A DNA stretch of 64,000 bases from Rhizophagus clarus (lineage: Eukaryota > Glomeromycota > Glomeromycetes > Glomerales > Glomeraceae): NCBI GenBank assembly GCA_015698045.1, contig BLAL01000160.1:1984001-2048000 (forward strand), given 5' to 3'. Of this stretch, positions 1-12,000 are shown one piece after another. Numbering within the stretch: position 1 is the stretch's first letter; each line of letters begins with the position of its first letter. The notes under the pieces are model-generated. The model saw only the letters and a program-made list of their open reading frames with translations, did no database searches and was not told the DNA's origin. The position numbers and the translations under genes were made by a program.

Positions 1-186
1 GATTCCAAAATATCAAGATAAAGGTCTTTTTTTTAATTATATATCAAATCTAAAAAAGGTAAAATCTAATAATACAGATACGTAAATAAATAGTGTTTTT
101 TATTTTGGTTTATAATAAGCTTTTGCCAATTATAGACTACAAATAAAACAATTACGGATCTACAATACATTACACAAAGATCTTGA

Positions 187-240
187 GCGAACGAGTTAAA
201 CTCGAGTTGAACTCGAGTTCAACTCGAGTTCAAAGCGAAC
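187..240. repeat. Short palindromic CTCGAGTT repeat
   Basis: A cluster of CTCGAGTT/AACTCGAG units, about 11 bp apart, bounded on each side by GCGAAC. It can fold on itself. No function is evident. Confidence 0.6.
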
Positions 241-496
241 AATTTAAATTCCAAATAAAATATCCAAGATTAACGAAAAAGTTGGTAACGTTATAATGAA
301 ATCGGTAGTAAAACTTAATTTAATCATCTTTAATTAGGTATAAAAATTCTGATAAATTTAATAAAATCAGTGATTTTTTAATAATTTTATCAACTCAAGT
401 TGAGCACGAATAGTGAATAATCAAGTTTGTGCTGCTTCGCTAATATTTGACTTGTGTATTCGATAGGTGACCGATTTTGTGGCTGATGTGGCTGAA

Positions 497-1060
497 TATA
501 ATATTACCCAAATAACCAATAAAAATTGATAATTTTGTTGATCATGTGATTGTACGATCATGGTTTAATTATTTATTTATCGTATTTTTTTTTTTTTTTT
601 TTTCAAAAACTTTTTCTCTCTCTCTCAAATTTTTACTTTATTGTTTTGTCTAAAAAATAAAGATAAAGGTATATTTTTTGTTGAAATTTCTTTTCCCATT
701 ATTATGTTATTTATAATATTACCCAAATAACCAATAAAAATTGATAATTTTGTTGATCATGTGATTGCACGATCACGATTTAATTATTTATTTATCGTTT
801 TTTTTTTTTTCAAAACTTTTTTCTCTCTCTCTCAAATTTTTACTTTATTGTTTTTGTCTAAAAAATAAAGATAAAGGTATATTTTTTGTTGAAATTTCTT
901 TTCCCATTATTATGTTATTCTTAACACTCTTATTAATATATTTTTCCAACGTATTTCTTCTCACTAACGTCCTAAACAATGTTCTACTATCGAGTTTTTT
1001 ACTTTATTGGTTTTTCTAAAAATAAATACAAAGGTACATTTTTTGTTGAAATTTCTTTTT
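497..1060 (+). repeat. Tandem direct repeat, 215-bp period
   Basis: The segment beginning TATAATATTACCC at 497 recurs at 712, so the period is 215 bp. Each unit holds a poly-T tract, a TCTCTCTC run and a stretch starting TTTACTTTATTG. A third, partial unit covers about 985-1060. Units differ by a few substitutions. Open frames across it are low-complexity (Phe/Leu/Ser) and I do not regard them as genes. Confidence 0.75.
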
Positions 1061-1639
1061 CCATCCTGTTAACACTCTTACTAATATTTTTTTCTAATGT
1101 GTTTCCTCCTACTAACGTTCCTACTAACGTTCCTACTAACAATGTTCTACTGTTAAACATTTTTTATTTCTTACTTTTACTAACACTTCTACTAACATTA
1201 ACACTAACATTAATACTTATACTTTATATTTTTTTTTTATTGACGTTCCTTTTCTACTTCTACTAACTTTCATACTAACATTAATACTAACACTTTCTAA
1301 TGTAAAAATTTTTTTATTAACGTTCCTTTTCTTTTGCTAACACTTCTACTAATATTCATACTAACACTTTTATTACTAACATTTTACTTTCTTTCAAATT
1401 AAATAGATATAATGAAATGAAAACAAGCAAACAAGTGAACATTAATTGTAAATTTGTGTAAAGAGTAGTGAATTTTTTTATAATATTTTTTGTATAATAT
1501 TTTTTTTTATTATCGATTGAAAATATAAATAAAACTTTCAGTAATTACAATTAAATGAATTAAATTACTTTTAAATTACAATTGTATTAAAATTATAAAT
1601 CTACTACTATTAATGCCCCATAAATGCTATACTTTTCGG
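1061..1639. other. Low-complexity C/T-rich tract, no gene seen
   Basis: Degenerate repeats around ACTAACGTTCC and ACTAACACTT, followed by AT-rich sequence. No supported gene. Confidence 0.5.
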
Positions 1640-1682
1640 CTATCCGATATGTGTGAAAATTATGAAATTATGCTTATATTTC

Positions 1683-1990
1683 AAATACAAATAGGATACA
1701 TATCGGGTATATATAGGATACTTATTAGCACTATCCGATAAGTGTATAATATCTGTCCGATATTTTTTTAAAATATATCGGGTACCCAATAAATCTATGA
1801 TATGTAACCGATATTTAACTACCCAATATGTATGAGAAATGTACCCGATATGTACGTTATATGTCACCGATTTTCTGCATCCGACGGGTACATATCGGGT
1901 ACCCGATATGTGTAGTATTATTAAATAGCATACACATATTTCACACATATCGGGTACATATCAGGTACCCGATATGTACCCGATAGCATC
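1683..1990. repeat. Dispersed palindromic repeat around ATATCGGGTACCCGATAT
   Basis: Many overlapping copies of CGGGTAC, CCGATATGT and their complements. ATATCGGGTACCCGATAT near 1890-1910 and 1970 is a perfect palindrome. The tract abuts the 3' end of the decayed transposase-like gene and may have replaced its terminus. Confidence 0.65.
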
Positions 1991-4900
1991 GATTTTGACC
2001 AGTGTATATCTGGATTGGGCTTTGCAATTTCACGCTTTTGCAATTTTTCTAATTGTGTAGGAGTAAATGTAGTCCAAGGTCCAAAATTGGGTATAAACCG
2101 TGCCAATATACATCCCGCATAATCTCCAGAAGTTGGCCATTGCCATTCAAACCAATTTGAATTACCCGGCAATGTATTACTTCCACTTCCTTTATTGATT
2201 GTAATTTATAATTTTGCAATAAAATGAAGGTTTAATAATATGAATGATAATAAAGAAATAATTTATTTTACACATTATATTACAATTCACACAAATATAA
2301 AAATACATGATTCTAATTTTATAATTATATATACCACGATCTCGATTAGGTACCAACTGAGCTACAGAAGTTCCTCGAATATTTTTGATTGCATTTTCAA
2401 TATCTTTCCCAGTTTGAATGTCAAATCCCAACCGAACATAACGATTTATCGCATGCGTAATCTGTATTAACAACAAATTAATTTAGTATACATTACAAAA
2501 AGCACATATAATTGATTTTGATTTACCTGTGCATGATATGAGTCTATAGCAGTTTTGGCTTCTCCTGCTTCAAGGAAAACCCATTTTTTAACTTTTACAT
2601 TATACCATTTTGGCCAAAATGCCATAATCATCATTAAGTCCGCATTATGATAATGTCCACCATTATCAGACATTATAATAACAGATTCTGGTCGTGAATC
2701 TAATGTTTCAAGAACAGCATTAAGAGAAGAAGCTGTAAACCAAAAATCTTGTCGAGTATCTGGAGACCAATGGTCGAATGCTTGGACTTGAAGTTTTATT
2801 GAATTAGGTGTCTTTGTATATACTAATACGGAATGCAATGTCCAACCCTTTTTACCAAACCAATCACTTTTTGTTTCTCGGGCAGTTTTTGGCAAAATTT
2901 TCATCTTATAATCAACCAAAATAAGAGCAGTCTTATCATCTAATGCTAATAAATTAGCATTAAATTGAGAATTCAAATAAACTTTTCTTGTTTGGTGTGC
3001 CAGATAATATAATAAATGTTCCTTCATGTCTTGAAGATCATCATGATTTGCTTCATTACTATTAACTTCAATATCGGCAAAAAAGTTGAAGAATTCTTAA
3101 CATTCATTACAAGTAAGTGTATGAGACTCTGTGCATTGGTTAAAAGCATAAAGTAAACAATGGCTTATACACGGATCATGAAAAGTCATACCATTTGAAG
3201 TTACATGAAATGCTGCTCATAATCACGTTTTAAAAATCTTTTCAGATTTTCGCAACGTGTTATCAACTGTTTCTAATATTAAAAAAAAGTAGTTTTGCTT
3301 ATAATTTGCAATTCCATATTCAAATTCAATAAATAAAATACCTGTATAAGAGATTGTGTAATATATTTGTTAATATATTCGATAAGATCTGAAAAAATTT
3401 CATATCCATATTTCTGACAGGTTAAACACAAACCACCTAAATTTTCACGATAAATATATCTATTTCCTTCTAATTTAGTGAAAAATGAAGTTCGTTGAAT
3501 TCCATCTGGATATTGTTCATGGTATTTTTTCCAAAGTGCTATTTTTGTTTGCTTAAGATAATGTACAGGTTCACTAGTTGCTGCATCCGTTTTATATGAA
3601 CTCATTACAACATTTGCTTTATCCATTAAAAATGCTTGTAATTGTTCTTGTTTTTCAACTGATAATTTTTCACGCGTTATTATGGGTTTATCCCAAACTT
3701 GACCACCAGCACCATATATATGAGCATGATTTCGTGCATAACAAACTGCATCATTTGATACCTAAAAAATTCTTATTAGAATTATTATTGATATATTCAA
3801 CTAAACAAATTGAATGCAAACTCAACTTACATTCAAATTACTTTTGATTTCCTCGTAAGAAAATTTTTTAGCAATAATTGATAAAATACGAGTTTTTCCA
3901 TCAAACCCACTTTTGTTAATATAAATGAATTCCAAAAAATCTGAGTTTTGTTTTGAAAATGGACTGGTATTGGATTAATAAATCCTTGTTTATATAATAT
4001 CTTTAGATTTTCTTGATCAACTGTAGGAGTAGATGATCTAGACCAAAACTCGCACTTTAAAAATAAAACAAACATTAATTAATGCTCACTAATTATTCAG
4101 TTATTTTCTCAATTTACTAACCTCTGACTGTTCTTTATTAAAGGGAGTAATCCTTGTACACCCTACATTTTTTAACATTGATTTCCACGCACGTAACTCA
4201 CGATCAGTAATTTTATGATCAGATGGATACAATCTCTTAAATTGTGTTTGCAGTTCTATTATAGTAGACGCCTCAGAATGCCAATCTTTAAATAATAATT
4301 GCCAATTAATTATTGTTGGAATTCGTTGTCTAAGGTGATGTCTATACATTTCATCCATCACATCATCATCATCCCATTCTTCCAATGTACAACTGGGGGT
4401 TGATAGGATCATTCGTTGTACTTTGCTATTTTCCATTCCAAATAATTCTTTTCCTTTATATTGTTGTAAAATACCAATTTTTTTCCATACCAACTCCGGA
4501 TTATCACCAACATAAAATTTACGTACTTCATTTCCTGAATATATTGTAACCTGACAACAATCATCATCTAACTCTTGAAGATAAACGCATCTTTGCTTTT
4601 GATATGTATGTATAAAAGAAGTTTTATAACCTGTTCCAGCAAAATTCCATTCATTTTTATTAGATTTTCCAATTCCCAATACCCATATATTTAATTTTCC
4701 TAAAGAAAATATAAACGTACGAAATGATAAATCCTTTAGCAATATTTCAGAAATAATTGGTATATCAAAACCCATTACTGCAGGGCCTGAATATTTGGCA
4801 TTTGTTTGAAAAAATTTTTTTGTAAACGCTATTAACTGCAGCTGTAAGTGAATCACAAAGTTCACTTTGAATACCATCACATTTGCAAATATATCCAGGT

Positions 4901-5130
4901 ATTTGACCATAATTTGAAGAAGTTTCAACAACCTCAATAATAAAATCTCGGTCTTTTAAAGAAACCAGAGTTTTCATGTGTAATCTAATAGGGTGAAGCA
5001 ATATTAAACTTTCGCGTTTTTCAGAAGGTCTAGAAATCCACCAATTATGGCAAAAAGGCCCATAGTGTAAAGTATCCACTATTATCCCTGAAGAAATTAA
5101 TGTAACTGTGTAATCTTTATGTTTAGGCAT
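1985..5130 (-). pseudogene. Decayed multi-exon DDE-transposase-like gene
   Basis: Conserved blocks lie in order on the minus strand across about 5130-4101, 4075-3840, 3760-3350, 3060-2467, 2465-2350 and 2170-1990, separated by short GT-AG introns. A candidate DDE triad lies in LVDYKMK, SDNGGHYH and LEAGEAKTAIDS (about 2950-2530). The first block has a region reminiscent of an FYRC-type domain (RCVYLQE ... NPELVWKKIG). A one-base shift in an A/T homopolymer near 4806-4820 and another near 3900-3930 break the frame. There are stops around 3100-3230. I recall similar proteins as abundant in Rhizophagus, but the exact superfamily is not settled from sequence alone. The start is taken at the Met of MPKHKDY. 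Confidence 0.6.
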
Positions 5131-5474
5131 AATATTAAGGAAGATTAACAAGGAAGTGAGATTCTGAAACACGTTGGATTGTATAAGCTCATTTAACCCC
5201 AAATGTATATTGATAATCTACAGATTTTCACTGATCGACATCTGGATCACGAATTAATGATAAAGTATATAAAGTCGATAACAGAAATATGACGTCATAG
5301 AATGTAACTTTCCTTCCCAATCCAAAGAATTAGTAAGACTTAGTGAGCCATATTTTTCTACGTGAATAATTTAGTTGTTGGGTTAATCAAATTTTGCCAA
5401 TTGCAGGACCGAATTACAATCATTGATGTAGTACATTATCTATTTGCTTTGTATTGGATAATTAACATTTATTG

Positions 5475-5750
5475 CTAACAATCCTTAATGTTATTGCTTA
5501 ATAATAAATTTAATTTGATCTTTTGGAAATTTTTGCCCAATAAATCCTCGAAAATAAATCTATATATTCGTTCTGGTGTGTATGGACAAACCGGACACCA
5601 GGTATAATGACTTTTTTTTACAAGACCATAAATAGTCATCTCCAGACTTGAATAAACTTTCTCCACCAAGATTTTCTGTAATCGACCACACCTCAGTAAT
5701 GTTATTATCATCATGCCATATTCCCTTAAGTAAACTGGAATAATCATCAC
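5475..5750 (-). pseudogene. Relic of a zinc-knuckle/VSR-like nuclease gene
   Basis: The C-terminal half contains TWCPVCPYTPER followed by [11 protein letters not shown]. This parallels the N-terminus of the intact nuclease at 38593-38970 ([23 protein letters not shown]). The catalytic part is missing here, so this is a fragment of the same gene family lying outside the giant element. Confidence 0.5.
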
Positions 5751-6536
5751 TGTTAATATTCGATATATGATGAATTTATATACAAGGTTACATCATGAAA
5801 ATAGTCTTTTAAATATTGCGCATGACATTTCTAGTCGCTTGAATTATCTTACGTGTGAAATAAATTGATTAAAAGTAAAAATTAAAAATTCTTTACCATT
5901 AATAATTATAAGTTGTTTTTGATAAACAAATTATTTAATATGCGTAAATAAATATAACTATATTGATTTATATTTTGGTAAATGATTGGTAAATCACTTA
6001 TTTCGGGAATGTCTTGTTGAGAATATGTCTGGCAGGATATATATTGTTAGTAAAATATCATGTTGGGTAAAATGACATGTCGGTAAAAAGTCCATTCGGT
6101 AATATGGCATATTGAGAAAACATTGTCGGATCAAGAAAAATTGGACCGTGGATACAGGAAGATATTTACAAAGAGGACTGAAGATCGAGAGATGATATAG
6201 GATAGTTTTTTTTTAGTACCTCACATTAGGTCGGGAATATATGGTATATAGAGTTTGTAATGAAGGACTATATTTTTCTATGCAAAGGTCACACAAGTTA
6301 CACTCGTACTCTCAGACTTAACGAAACAGTTCCTAGTTATATTTTACTGAAACATAGTATGTTCTTACATATTATATAATAAAATGCATCTATGATTTAA
6401 TATGACAATTGACTGCATAGCTAACAGGCATTCCCCCAGGAAAAATATCTTGGTCACGTGCAACCAATCATATTTTTTAAAATTGTGTAACCTAAGATTT
6501 TCGCTTACCTTCCAAGGCCTCCACCCCTAAAATATT
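5751..6536. other. Flanking AT-rich DNA, no gene seen
   Basis: No coding potential, RNA gene or strong repeat is visible. A run of short phrases ending in GGTAAAA/GGTAATA near 6040-6110 is weakly repetitive. Confidence 0.5.
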
Positions 6537-7511
6537 AGCTAATATATGTCAATGCCCTTATCCAACCTTTTTTCTTTTTCTTTCTTTCTTTCTTTTTTTT
6601 TAAACACCTGCAACACTGCAACACACAAATCAATAAAACTTAGCCCATTACACCGTTTAGCGCTTTAGCCTAGTAGTTTTGTCCTAGTACATTTTAATAT
6701 ATTAATATATTAAAATGTACTAGGACAAAACTACTTGCTCCAGACTAATATGTCCTAGGACATTATAGTTTATTGATTAATGCGTCCTAGGACAATATAG
6801 TTTATTGATTAATGCGTCCTAGGACATTATAGTTTATTGATTAATGCATCCTAGGACATTAAGCTAATATATGTCAATGCCCTTATCCAACCTTTTTTCT
6901 TTTTCTTTCTTTCTTTCTTTTTTTTTAAACACCTGCAACACTGCAACACACAAATCAATAAAACTTAGCCCATTACACCATTTAGCGCTTTAGCCTAGTA
7001 GTTTTGTCCTAGTACATTTTAATATATTAATATATTAAAATGTACTAGAACAAAACTACTTGCTCCAGACTAATATGTCCTAGGACATTATAGTTTATTG
7101 ATTAATGCGTCCTAGGACAATATAGTTTATTGATTAATGCGTCCTAGGACATTATAGTTTATTGATTAATACATCCTAGGACATTAAGTTAATATATGTC
7201 AATGCCCTTATCCAACCTTTTTTCTTTTTCTTTCTTTCTTTCTTTTTTTTTAAACACCTGCAACACTGCAACACACAAATCAATAAAACTTAGCCCATTA
7301 CACCGTTTAGCGCTTTAGCCTAGTAGTTTTGTCCTAGTACATTTTAATATATTAATATATTAAAATGTACTAGGACAAAACTACTTGCTCCAGACTAATA
7401 TGTCCTAGGACATTATAGTTTATTGATTAATGCGTCCTAGGACAATATAGTTTATTGATTAATGCGTCCTAGGACATTATAGTTTATTGATTAATACATC
7501 CTAGGACATTA
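6537..7511. repeat. Three tandem 325-bp copies of host/element junction
   Basis: AGCTAATATATG (AGTTAATATATG in the third copy) recurs at 6537, 6862 and 7187, and the element tip AGTAGTTTTGTCC at 6672, 6997 and 7322, all exactly 325 bp apart. Each unit is about 135 bp of flanking DNA (with a TTTCTTTC run) plus about 190 bp of element tip. Copies differ by single bases, so they are not a simple assembly duplication of identical reads. Confidence 0.85.
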
Positions 7512-7540
7512 TAGTTTATGGATTAATATGTCCTAAAGAT
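7402..7540 (+). repeat. 32-bp tandem array in the left TIR tip
   Basis: GTCCTAGGAC cores at 32-bp spacing, separated by TATAGTTTATTGATTAAT. There are four full units plus a partial one; the right TIR has five. Preceded at 7323-7382 by a long palindrome (TAGTTTTGTCCTAGTACATTTT and its complement around an AT core). Confidence 0.8.
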
Positions 7541-8336
7541 GGGTCTGTTTTCCCTTTCTGTTACCTTCAGGATGCCAAAATAATGTAAAAAAAAGGCGTC
7601 AGATGGTGCAGTAAATTTGCGTTTAATTTTGGCTGACATTATGCCATAATTCTGACTGATCTTGGAATACATGATTTGAGGATCCAAGCTAGTGCCATGA
7701 TAGTGTCCTGATAGTATCCTGGAACCATTGTAGAACTGTCATGGAACTGGCAGAGAGTCAGAGAGGTTCTATTAGTTTGCCAGTTTTATGCTAGCTTAGG
7801 TGCCGAATTATTGTATCCAAAGTTCTGGCCGAAATTGTGGAATAGTGTTGGCCGAAATTAAGCAAAAATAGACTGCACCTTACTGCGCTACGGTCACGTG
7901 ATACTGTTTCGGGCTAGAACACCCTCTGTCATATAGTATTATTAATTTTGGCCGACATTATGATAAAGTTAACCTGGCCGACTTTTTTGGACATATGCTT
8001 TTGGGATCCAACTTGGCGCCATGATTGTATCCTGGTAGTATCCTGGAACTGGCATGTAATTCTATTAGTTCACCAGTTCCATATGCCAGTTTGGATGCCA
8101 AGTTATTATGTCCAAAAATCTAGCTGAATTTATGGAATAGTGCTGGTCAAAATTTTTACTGCGCCTACTGCGCCTTCAGTTCTGGGAACATTTCCGGCAC
8201 TTTCTCGCAACTTCCTCGCAACTTTCTCATTACTTTTGAGGGATATTTGTTGCCAGTATAAGTCTTACACGAAGGCTATACTATGTCCGGATATATACTA
8301 TCGAGATGTAGCCTTTATGCCACACCCCAGGCACAT

Positions 8337-8897
8337 ACTAGTGATAGGGCCGAAGAAGCCTACCTCGAATACACATATCCGGATATATAGGATACATACT
8401 AGTGATAGGGTAGGTAAGTTCCAATATTTTATATAATATTTACAAACTTACCTACCCTAGTTATCACCTTTGGCCGGCCTATTTGATTACCAATAAGTCT
8501 TACGCGATGGTTATATCAGACCCGGACACATATCTAGAAAGTGTAGCCTTCTTCCAATATTTATATAATAGATTACAGAGAAGGCTACACTTTTTCAGAT
8601 ACATCCAGATGCCTCCCTTTCTTGCATGTCTGTGTTAAGGAGCAGGGTGCCGAGGATATGTATGTGACCCCAGTCCCGAGCACTTCCAAAGCCTGATCAT
8701 GGTTTAAACTAGGTCGAGATAGTGTGTATGCTAATTTTTTTGAGCGGATCACGTCACTAGTGATAGGGTATTCTTCTTCCATTATTTTATATAAAGATTC
8801 CGAAGAAGGATACCTTAATGACATACCCGAATACTACTAGTGATAGGGTAGTCTTCTTCCAATATTTATATAATAGATTACGAAGAAGACTACCCTA
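8337..8897 (+). other. Palindrome/iteron cluster, candidate replication origin
   Basis: ACTAGTGATAGGG occurs at 8337, 8398, 8756 and 8836. Four hairpins with similar AT-rich loops (AATATTTATATAATAGATT type) lie at 8408-8457 (13-bp arms), 8538-8593 (15-bp arms), 8765-8816 (imperfect) and 8844-8897 (16-bp perfect arms). The stems differ in sequence while the loops are alike. Paired AT-cored palindromes are what herpesvirus origin-binding helicases recognise, and such a helicase is encoded just downstream. The origin role is inference. Confidence 0.5.
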
Positions 8898-8996
8898 AAT
8901 ACTATCTATCAAGAATGTATTTATCTGCGATTTTCTCACCAACTTGCTATACGCCTCTTTTTTGCAACCACCGAAAAAAATTAATTAAAGATTTCT

Positions 8997-9035
8997 GAAA
9001 GATATAGAGTTATTATATCTTTCCATACTAACACC
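8997..9035 (+). promoter_or_regulatory. Shared leader of the two outermost genes
   Basis: GAAAGATA ... TATCTTTC (8997-9023) forms an 8-bp palindrome, followed by CATACTAACACC directly before the ATG. The identical block lies upstream of the DNA polymerase at the other end because it is inside the TIR. CATACTAAC also precedes the ATG at 16455, and CATACTAA lies upstream of 36608, so it may be an element-wide start signal. Confidence 0.5.
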
Positions 9036-12000
9036 ATGCATACCCCAACTATTTCTGACCAAAATCGTGGAACCGGCCCTCTCGCCTATTATAATAGCGC
9101 CGGCCCCGATGAATATTTAAGTGATTCGAGCAGTTGTACTGATAATAGATCTGACTTAGGGTCAGATGATTATAATGACTATGAGTCTAATTATGAGTCG
9201 GATAATGAAGAAGCTACCTGCGCCTCAACAAACATTACCACGACTAAATCATTTCAGTATTCTTTAAGGCAGGAAAAGTTTAATGTTAAATTTTCTCCTA
9301 AGGATTTGCTAAATGCCATTCGAGAGATTCTCTTATCACCGCCTAGAGATATGTCAAATGAAAAAGGCTCATTGGAATTTCTCCCAATCTATTCATTCCT
9401 CTTTCCGAATGAAAAAGGCTCTAGCTTGTATAATGCCTATGACCGAAATGAAGTGGAAGATAAGTTGGTTATCAAAATCGACCAAAATGGTGATCATGCT
9501 CCCAAATTTTCTGTTGCGGATGACATTTCGGAGGTATATGGCTTGCCTGGGATTCATGAATGTATTAACGGTCAAAAACCTTTAAGAGCCGTGATTGACA
9601 TAGATGCTTCGCAAGAAGATATGGAAACAACTGGTGTTAAGGCGCAAGAAGTATTCTTTCGAATCTGCCTATCTTTCATAAGAGCCTTGTATCGAATTCT
9701 TGATTGTAGCTGGGAGGACATTCTCAATGGATTAGTAATCGCTACATCGTCGGATTCTAGCAAGTGTAGCTACCATATTCTATATGCGCCGGCTCTTCTT
9801 ATTGATCATCATAAGCTTAAAGCATTTACTGAATTAGTATATACCATAACCGGAGAAAAATTTGGCAAGTTTATTGATCGGAAATTACCTGGTCAAAATT
9901 TTAACCTTCGCTTTATTAATTCGGCAAAAAAAGGTCGTGTAAAGCGCATTCTTCAATTCTCTCTAGATAATGGCTGGAATGAACTCGATCACGTTAGGGT
10001 TCAACCACCTCCTAGTTTGGGACTTGAAGTAAGACCTAGAATGCTTAGCATAGAAAAAAATAACAATCCGCTAAGAATATCTGTGGGTCAGGATATATTA
10101 CGAAAATACGCAGAACTAGTTTTACAAAAACATTCTAGCTATCTTAGGGATTGGACTATCGAAGAAAAAGATTCAGAAAACTTCGTATACTTTAACCAGA
10201 AAGCTCCACGAGGATGTTCACTCTGCAAACGTATACATGACAAGAATCAGCGGTGGTTCGGCCGTGTATGCGCTAGCAGTGGGAGGTTTATCGTAAAATG
10301 CTTTCGGCAGAATAGTGATGAACCAGGGGATGTTTTTGAATGCGACCCATCTATTGCAGAAAAAATTCAGAAAGAAAATAAAAATTCACTGCAAGTCTCT
10401 CACAAGGTAAGAGGCCCTGGCTTCCCTAAAGCCTTTGTAAAAATGCCATCTTGGGTCAAGTATAATGAAGCCCTTACGGCTACAGAAATATACAAGGAGA
10501 GATATGTAAGATCATTGCCGATTGAAGGTGATATATATGTGGGGTCGCCTTGGGAAATGGGAAAAACATATGTTCTTGAGCACCTTACTATACCTGATAA
10601 TGTAAATTTGTTAGTATTATCCACACGCCACTCTTACTCAAATGCTGTTACTACAAGACTTAATCTCAAATCATACTGCGATATTAATGGCAACATAAAT
10701 CTCCCTGATCATAAAAGGGTAGTGTGTCAGATAGAGAGCTTGCATCGAATTACTAATAATTGTAAATGTAATAAAAAATGCAAATGCCCTCCAAGTCAAT
10801 ATGACTTATGGCTCGATGAAATAGTATCTATAATTGCTCAAGCACAAAGTCATTTGGCCGGGCAATCGATAGAAAAGTTATATAAATTGATCCAAGACGC
10901 AAGACGTATTGTCGTCATGGATAATGATCTAACTGACCTTAATATCGAATGGATTAAGGCCCTTCGCAAGAATATACCTTTCTCCATTATTCATAATACT
11001 TTCCAGCCTCAGAAAGGTAAGAAATTTTGCTTGGCTCCCAATAAAGAAGCTGTGTTAGCAGAACTCTGGGATTGGGCCAAGCAAATATCTTCACTACCTT
11101 TTGAGAACCGGAAAAGTGCTTCGCTTGTCTGCCATCTCAGGAAGGATGTGCAAGGGATCGTTCGTGCTCTTAAGACTGATTTTCCAGAACTACGGATCAA
11201 GGAATATCATGGTAAATCTGATCCTGTAGAAAAGGCTCATGACTTCAGTAATGTAGAAGAATCATGGAGCGATGTTGATCTAGTTGCGTATACAAGTACT
11301 CTAAAAATAGGTGTTTCATGTACTAATCCAAAGTTTGAGCGAGCATTCTGCCTCTTCAATAGCTATGTAGAAACAAATGCCGGAACGAATCAGATGTTAT
11401 TTCGTATGCGGTGCATTAAAGATTATATATGTCACATCGAACAAAGATCTTCTAACGTTCCCATCACAGAGAAAGGATTATTCCAATGGTTGTTGAATGC
11501 CAAACGGGAATGTCTTCCCCGAGAACTTCAGAATAGAGGAATATTTCCTGACATAGACTCTATCATCCGGAATAAGGATGTACCGACTGTTCGATTGTGG
11601 GTGGCCTATATGTTAGAAAAATTCCGTTCCCGGCGCTTATTTAGTTGGAGAATGGTCGATTTTCTCAGAAAGGCGGGTATGGTAATTTCCATCATAGAAC
11701 CCATTCCTAAGCCCGATGAAAATGTTGTATCATTATCTCAAGCCGTGAAGGCGAATTCCTCTATCGTTAAAGTAGAGGAAATATCAAATATATCTAATGC
11801 TACAATTGTCGATCATGAGACTGCTGAATTTTTGGAGAATAAGCCGAAAAAGACTTTAGAAGAAATGCGTTCTTTAGACCGGCACCATATCGTGGAATGT
11901 TATGAGATTTCGCCTGAATCATTGACCGAAGAGTTCATCTTGAAATATGGAAATTATAATCATATGAAATGGTTTAGGGCTTATAAGCAATTACGAGATG

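Larger units (their letters stand above)
7322..9107 (+). repeat. Left terminal inverted repeat (1786 bp)
   Basis: Matches the reverse complement of 51394-56141 once the 2.9-kb insertion in the right copy is removed. It ends at CGGCCCC, 24 codons into the primase-helicase gene. Differences I noted between the arms are mostly transitions. Mirrored open frames inside it (8140-8436, 8585-8824) occur in both TIRs but show no coding signature. Confidence 0.9.

Noticed and set aside
765..1266. Two Phe/Leu-rich open frames
   Set aside because: They lie in tandem low-complexity C/T repeats; the composition is that of the DNA, not of a membrane protein gene.
6537..7511. CRISPR-like regular repeats
   Set aside because: Three long contiguous tandem copies with no spacers, at a transposon boundary in a eukaryote.
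8140..8436. Open frame in the left TIR with a mirror (55136-55483) in the right TIR
   Set aside because: Similarity is explained by the inverted repeat; the residues show no domain, signal or start context, and the frame runs through the hairpin cluster.
8585..8824. Open frame with a near-identical partner at 51677-52000
   Set aside because: Again a by-product of the TIR; it spans palindromes and has no protein-like pattern.
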